Of a stretch of 17,063 nt of DNA, positions 12,724-17,063 are shown piece after piece; position 1 is the stretch's first letter, and each line of letters starts with the position of its first letter. A model generated the notes under the pieces. It did not search any database, had not been told where the DNA came from, and worked only from the letters and a program-made list of their open reading frames with translations. The DNA lies in assembly GCA_001304035.1 (NCBI GenBank), contig LJUD01000016.1:1-17063 (forward strand), written 5' to 3'. The stretch is from a bacterium SM23_31 (GTDB taxonomy: Bacteria > SM23-31). The position numbers and the translations under genes were made by a program.

Positions 12724-15027
12724 ATGAAAGTGATGATGAAAAAATTGTTCTGGATTGTACTTTCCTGTACATTTATCTTTCTGCCGAATTCCGGGTTGTT
12801 TGCTTCAGGGACTATTACCGGAAAAGTTCTCGATATTGATGGAAATGTGCTGTCCGGCGTTAACATACGAATAAAAGGAACCGACCTGGGAACTGTCAGC
12901 AGAACCGACGGGAAATTTTTTTTGAGCGGGAGCCTTTCTGGAACACAGACACTTATAATAAGTCACATTTTATTCATAACCGAAGAAGTTTCCGTCAATG
13001 TCAAGGATGATAGTACAATAGACATAATTATCAAATTTACACAGGAAAGAAGTTTTTATCTTTCCGAGGTAGTGGTAACCGCAACAAAGTTCAACACCGA
13101 ACCGGAGAAAGTACCGCAGACGATAACACTAATTCCCGGTGAAGAGGTAGAAAAAGGACATTTTTACAACGTTGGCGAGATGCTGGATTACGTTCCCGGA
13201 GTGCGCATTGTTAGGTCAGGCACTGTAGGTGCAAGCATAGGTGTTTCAATCCGCTCGCTTTACGGTAGCAAATCACTGATCCTAATTGACGGGAAACCTC
13301 TAAATGACGCATGGGAAGGAGGCGTGAACTGGAATACAGTTCCGACTGCTATGGTTGAGAGAATCGAGGTGGTAAGAGGTCCCAGTTCGGCTTTGTATGG
13401 TTCTCAGGCAACCGGAGGGGTTATAAATGTTTTTACAAAGTCCCCCCTACCCGGTTTTCACGGCTGGGTATCAGCCGGATATGAAATGAATGGTTCCCGC
13501 AAGATATCCGATGCAGATGCTGATGGCTACGGCAGAGCCGGTATTAATGCCTCAAATTTTCAGTTAAACGGTTCATACAAATCGGATAATACAAGCCATC
13601 TTGTTTCATTTGGATTGAGAAATTCAGATCAATCTTTTCCAAGCCCTTATAAGAATAAATGGAATAATTATGATATAAAGTACAAGTTAAATCACCTTTT
13701 TTCGGAAAAAATGACTTCTAACTTGAATATCGACATTCATAACGATAACTGGAGAAACGAGGCTGAAGACATCCCGGCTGAAGACAATAATAATTTTTTC
13801 GCTGCCGATTTTTTCACAAAATACCAGGGAAAACCCGGAATATTTTCCGGCAGGATATACATGAATTATACAAATAATACAAACAAGGTCATTTCAACAG
13901 ATCTAAAAACAGGGAGTAAATCGTATAGATTAGGCTTGATAACGGATTACACGTTACCCTTTACCGCCCGGAATGCGTCATTGAAACTCGGGCTGGACAG
14001 TTACCTCGATTATGCAGATGTCAATTATGAGAAAGCGGTGGTAGATATGACCTATCTTGGAGTCAGTACGATTAATATCTACGATAAAAAAACCGGTCAA
14101 ATTGATCAAGAACAAGCAGATACGTTCAGCGGAACTTACGGCTCAAATGCACAGGAATACAATCTTAATAACGCCGCATTATTTGCTCAATACAATCAAA
14201 ATATCACTAACAGACTGAATATTGTTATCGGCGGGCGGTTCGATATTCATTCGGAATTCGGATCGATCTTTAATCCGAAGGCAGGCATAACCTTTGAAGT
14301 TTTTGACATACACAATTTTACGACAAATCTGAAACTCAATTACGGGGCAGGCTTCCGCGCACCGACCATGCGCGCGTTGTTTTCAAAATCACTCGGCGGA
14401 TACGGCGATCCGAATCTGTCCCCTGAAAAAACTAATAACTTTGATATCGGTATCTTTGAACGCTTCGGCAATTTCGGTTTCCTGGAGTTAACCTATTTTA
14501 AAATGGACGTCGAGGACCTGCTTATCAATGATAAACAGGGTTCAACCGGTGAAGGTTATTGGGTCTTTATACCTGACAATCAAAGCGGGATCGATACGCT
14601 TTCTTTTCGACAAAGAAAAAACCTTGGGGATTATTCTCCCAGCGGATGGGAATTAGGTTTCAAGATCAAGCCGCACAGGCAGATAACATTAACGGGGGCA
14701 TATTCCTATTTGGATCCCGGAGATTTTACATTCCAGACCTCAAAAAACAGGTATAATATTAGTATAAATGCATACCAGCCGGCGGGAAAAAACAAATTTG
14801 AAGCAGAGATACTGTATAACTATACAGGGGACGGATATTACTTTGATTTTAAAAGAAATCCATTTGATTCTTATGCAGTCACCGATGGGAGAATAGCATT
14901 TGATTTTCAAAATCTTTTCCGTATATCATTGCACGGGAAAAATCTAACGGATAAAAAGTACAGACTCTCGTATAATGCATGGCAGCCGGGAAGAACATTT
15001 GTCATACGAATTGATACACGATTCTAA
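12724..15027 (+). CDS. TonB-dependent receptor with carboxypeptidase-regulatory-like N-domain
   Basis: 767 residues. A signal peptide (about 1-28) precedes a CarboxypepD_reg-like beta-sandwich (29-105: GTITGKVLDIDG, GVNIRIKGTDLGTVSRTDGK). A TonB-box-like SEVVVTATK lies at 114-122. The plug domain (about 125-240) includes MLDYVPGV, LILIDGKPLND, VERIEVVRGPSSALYGSQA and GGVINVFTK. The remaining about 520 residues are an alternating-strand outer-membrane barrel with FGAGFRAPT-like (YGAGFRAPTMRALF), NLSPEKTNNFDIGI and NLTDKKYRLSYNAWQPGRTF segments, ending in Phe. Full length and intact. It imports a substrate across the outer membrane using TonB energy; the substrate (siderophore, cobalamin, glycan or peptide) is not evident. 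It follows three propeller lipoproteins by 26 bp; a SusC/SusD-type SusD partner is absent. A TATAAT (12704-12709) close to the start could add a weak internal promoter. ATG 12736 is an alternative start. Confidence 0.95.
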   Translation: MKVMMKKLFWIVLSCTFIFLPNSGLFASGTITGKVLDIDGNVLSGVNIRIKGTDLGTVSRTDGKFFLSGSLSGTQTLIISHILFITEEVSVNVKDDSTIDIIIKFTQERSFYLSEVVVTATKFNTEPEKVPQTITLIPGEEVEKGHFYNVGEMLDYVPGVRIVRSGTVGASIGVSIRSLYGSKSLILIDGKPLNDAWEGGVNWNTVPTAMVERIEVVRGPSSALYGSQATGGVINVFTKSPLPGFHGWVSAGYEMNGSRKISDADADGYGRAGINASNFQLNGSYKSDNTSHLVSFGLRNSDQSFPSPYKNKWNNYDIKYKLNHLFSEKMTSNLNIDIHNDNWRNEAEDIPAEDNNNFFAADFFTKYQGKPGIFSGRIYMNYTNNTNKVISTDLKTGSKSYRLGLITDYTLPFTARNASLKLGLDSYLDYADVNYEKAVVDMTYLGVSTINIYDKKTGQIDQEQADTFSGTYGSNAQEYNLNNAALFAQYNQNITNRLNIVIGGRFDIHSEFGSIFNPKAGITFEVFDIHNFTTNLKLNYGAGFRAPTMRALFSKSLGGYGDPNLSPEKTNNFDIGIFERFGNFGFLELTYFKMDVEDLLINDKQGSTGEGYWVFIPDNQSGIDTLSFRQRKNLGDYSPSGWELGFKIKPHRQITLTGAYSYLDPGDFTFQTSKNRYNISINAYQPAGKNKFEAEILYNYTGDGYYFDFKRNPFDSYAVTDGRIAFDFQNLFRISLHGKNLTDKKYRLSYNAWQPGRTFVIRIDTRF

Positions 15028-15093
15028 ACACATATTTTCATTCTCTTGCATGTAATTTTTTCACACAAAATAGACCGGATCATCCTCAGTATA

Positions 15094-15711
15094 TCATACT
15101 ATTCTTACCAGAGCCCAGAGAAAAACCGAAGTGACAAGAGACCCTGCAAAAGCCCAACGTGGATGTTTCTTAAGCGTTATTTCCCCGTTAATACCGATAG
15201 TATAACCAATAGGCACAACCGCGGCAGATATTAATGCTGCGATACTACCTCTTACAAATATATGGCCAAGGATGTACTCCGAGCCTCCGGTAACCCAGTG
15301 CTCGTACCGCATGATATATGTACTCAAGAGCGCAAAAAAAGCTCTCCCCCCATATGCACTCAGCAAGCCGGTTAGACTGCACCGTAAGAGAATCCTGCGA
15401 TTATCCTTCATCAAAACTGTTGAAAAAACATCAAATATCAATCCAAGAGCGAATATTGCCAGGAGATGACAATAATTGGGCGATGCATTTACCAGTTTAA
15501 AAACCGCTGCAAACGCCCCGATAAAGGTAGATGTACCGGCTCTGTTCATGACACCTCTTCCCACGGCAAGAATAAAAAGAGCCCAGACAGCGAGCCAGAC
15601 CGAAGCGTAAGGCACGTCGTACCCGAATAGAATTTCTCCGACAACGACCTCAACTATGCCCCATAGAGAACCAAACAGGAGCAGCCATAACCACAGCTTA
15701 ATGTCTTTCAT
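15094..15711 (-). CDS. Small polytopic membrane protein of unknown function
   Basis: 205 residues with about six hydrophobic helices: WLWLLLFGSLWGIVEVVVG, VWLAVWALFILAVGRGVM, TFIGAFAAVFKLVNA, LLAIFALGLIFDVFS, a segment around RAFFALLSTYIM, IAALISAAVVPIGYTIG, and a last helix LVTSVFLWALVRIV. A strong ribosome binding site AAGGAGA (15718-15724, complementary strand) lies six bases before the start. Size and helix number resemble substrate-binding S-components of energy-coupling-factor transporters, but no family motif confirms this. It lies 119 bp downstream of the aldehyde ferredoxin oxidoreductase on the same strand. Supply of a cofactor or substrate for that enzyme is a guess from position only. 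Convergent with the receptor gene (66-bp gap, no clear terminator). Confidence 0.75.
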   Translation of the reverse strand: MKDIKLWLWLLLFGSLWGIVEVVVGEILFGYDVPYASVWLAVWALFILAVGRGVMNRAGTSTFIGAFAAVFKLVNASPNYCHLLAIFALGLIFDVFSTVLMKDNRRILLRCSLTGLLSAYGGRAFFALLSTYIMRYEHWVTGGSEYILGHIFVRGSIAALISAAVVPIGYTIGINGEITLKKHPRWAFAGSLVTSVFLWALVRIV

Positions 15712-15717
15712 CGCACA

Positions 15718-15724
15718 TCTCCTT
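15718..15724 (-). promoter_or_regulatory. Ribosome binding site AAGGAGA for the membrane protein
   Basis: Read on the minus strand, AAGGAGA is six bases before the ATG at 15709-15711. It is one of the few textbook Shine-Dalgarno sites in the window and fixes the start of this gene. Confidence 0.65.
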
Positions 15725-15830
15725 CTTTAGTGCGGTCAAAAATATGTAAAATGTCTCTTTCACACTTCTTTTTAAGATTGGGAATCAATTCCGATAACAC
15801 GTATGTATTAATGCTATTTTATCAGGTTGT

Positions 15831-17063
15831 TTATTCCTTCCATTTGTGGATCTTATAATATTCATCCACCATTTTTTGAATATTAATAGTCGAGCCTTTT
15901 GTCGGTCCTTCCTTTAACGGCTCTTTCTGGAAACGTTCGGGTAATGTATCGTCTTTACGGGAAACGCCGAATTTCTGATTGAGCTTGCGATCAACATCGA
16001 TAGCATCCCCCAATATTTTTTCAAGATATTCCGGCGAATAATCAATCCCGGTACCCGTCTTGAGAAGTGCGGAAGCCTTCTTAAAATCCAAAATGTCCAT
16101 GCAAAGTCCTACGTTTTTACACATTGTCAGGCAATCGGTCAGAAGTGCAATCTTTTCAGACCAGCATACCAGAGCGGCTTTTCCCTCCTCTGCGAGTCTA
16201 TCCGCAGCCTTTTCAGTACCGAAACGCTTGTAAGCCTCCTCTTTCCTGTCGGTCAGTTCAAAGTAGGGTTCAGCACGAAGATGGTCTGCTCCCCGTGAGG
16301 AAATAGCATACGTAAGACCGTAGGCTTTGATTCCCCGGGGATCCCCACAGATGATGTCCAGTCCTTTAACATGCAAAGCCAGTTTCTGAGCTTCTTCACT
16401 AAAGGCTTGCGACATTTTTTTTGATCCGTCTGCCATTCTGTCCCCTATTCCCCGGCGATGTACTATCATATCAACAGCTTCCCGAATCTTATCTGTCTCT
16501 CCCCATGTAATTTGAAATCCATCCAATTCGTTGGGATGAATCAAACCCTTCTCCTGGCACTCTATTATCCAGCAAATCACTTCTGAGGTAGATACGGAAT
16601 CCATACCCATCTGGTTCAGATACCAGTTCATTTCCAGGGCAAAAGGAAGGTTTCGGTTCCCGATTCGTGAAGTAAAACTGCAAAGAGTTTCAAATTCAGG
16701 ACCTTCTGCTTCTAAATCATCGACTACATAATAGCGGGAACAATGAAGATTACAGTTGAAGCATGCTTTGTTTTTTACTTTAAATGTACTTGCCAGCTTT
16801 TGCCCTGAAATTTCGTCCACGTATCGACAAATCCCCTCCTGAAAATGGTTAGTCGGCAGGATACCGATACCGTTAAGGTCCTTTATCAGCATGGTGGTAC
16901 CCATCTGGTAGCGCTTCAGGTATTCATTATGTGTCAATATGCTTTTTTCAATTTCTTTTACCACATCCAGAAAACCAAGAGTATCTGCTACTTCCACGGG
17001 AAGTGAACCCCTTACAGCCACCGCTTTTATATTTTTCGACCCCATAACGGCGCCCATACCGGT
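15831..17063 (-). CDS. Aldehyde:ferredoxin oxidoreductase, C-terminal portion (5' end outside window)
   Basis: The frame is open through the window edge and encodes about 410 C-terminal residues, beginning TGMGAVMGSKNIKAVAVRG, a hallmark of tungsten-containing aldehyde ferredoxin oxidoreductases. The iron-sulfur ligand motif C-x2-C-x3-C (CFNCNLHC) is encoded around 16740-16763. EGPEFETLC, GLDIICGDPRGIKAYGL and ISSRGADHLRAEP match segments around the bis-molybdopterin tungsten site. A distal cysteine region (LTDCLTMCKNVGLC) probably supplies the fourth cluster ligand. The enzyme oxidises aldehydes to acids with ferredoxin as electron acceptor, or runs the reverse reaction, in anaerobes. The family contains several subgroups with different aldehyde preference that cannot be told apart here. 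The residues after HKWKE are TAA, so the C-terminus is intact. The small membrane protein follows on the same strand. Confidence 0.93.
   Translation of the reverse strand, partial: TGMGAVMGSKNIKAVAVRGSLPVEVADTLGFLDVVKEIEKSILTHNEYLKRYQMGTTMLIKDLNGIGILPTNHFQEGICRYVDEISGQKLASTFKVKNKACFNCNLHCSRYYVVDDLEAEGPEFETLCSFTSRIGNRNLPFALEMNWYLNQMGMDSVSTSEVICWIIECQEKGLIHPNELDGFQITWGETDKIREAVDMIVHRRGIGDRMADGSKKMSQAFSEEAQKLALHVKGLDIICGDPRGIKAYGLTYAISSRGADHLRAEPYFELTDRKEEAYKRFGTEKAADRLAEEGKAALVCWSEKIALLTDCLTMCKNVGLCMDILDFKKASALLKTGTGIDYSPEYLEKILGDAIDVDRKLNQKFGVSRKDDTLPERFQKEPLKEGPTKGSTINIQKMVDEYYKIHKWKE

Overview
The window looks like a chromosomal segment from an anaerobic or facultative member of the Bacteroidota/FCB group (for example Ignavibacteria, Marinimicrobia, KSB1 or Calditrichota-like lineages; I cannot decide between them). 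The evidence is an AT-leaning genome, many starts without a clear Shine-Dalgarno, a TonB-dependent receptor with an N-terminal carboxypeptidase-regulatory-like domain, 6-bladed beta-propeller lipoproteins with an FFNC-type lipobox, and a tungsten-type aldehyde:ferredoxin oxidoreductase that suggests anaerobic metabolism.

Left part (1-4830). After the tail of an unidentified gene (2-169) and a 260-bp spacer with two TAACCGGTTA palindromes comes a membrane-anchored protein with a TonB-like N-terminus, a proline-rich linker and a BlaI/MecI-like winged-helix segment in its C-terminal half (431-1510). Directly behind it lies a very AT-rich Type II restriction-modification pair: an amino-methyltransferase with a TSPPY motif (1702-2973) and an MvaI/BcnI-like endonuclease (2973-3677), overlapping by one base. 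The pair is bracketed by a 128-bp direct repeat made of the 3' end of the TonB-like gene plus a hairpin. The coding part of the repeat is 71% identical, and the last four codons plus hairpin are 50/50 identical. This makes the R-M pair look like a cassette that entered, or can leave, by recombination at a gene tail. An AT-rich unknown gene with a glycine-rich hydrophobic segment and a predicted winged-helix C-terminus follows (3936-4628), then an REP-like palindrome.

Middle part (4830-9076). On the minus strand are a K+ channel with a cytoplasmic TrkA/RCK region and, downstream, a MEMO-family protein (AmmeMemoRadiSam system protein B), likely co-transcribed. Divergent to them are a FabG-like short-chain dehydrogenase and a DUF4097-like lipoprotein. 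A perfect 14-bp palindrome sits in the divergent promoter region. The 480-bp gap at 8595-9076 holds a heptanucleotide tandem repeat and what may be a frameshifted gene remnant on the minus strand.

Right part (9077-15027). Three tandem paralogous 6-bladed beta-propeller lipoproteins (gaps 44 and 37 bp) are followed 26 bp later by a TonB-dependent receptor. This looks like one operon for a surface or outer-membrane complex; the substrate is unknown. Convergent to it (15094-17063, minus strand) are a small polytopic membrane protein and the C-terminal ~410 residues of an aldehyde ferredoxin oxidoreductase that runs off the window end.

The most unusual structure is the R-M cassette framed by a duplicated gene tail plus hairpin. 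Next are the TonB-like/BlaI-like domain combination and the triplicated propeller lipoproteins ahead of the receptor.
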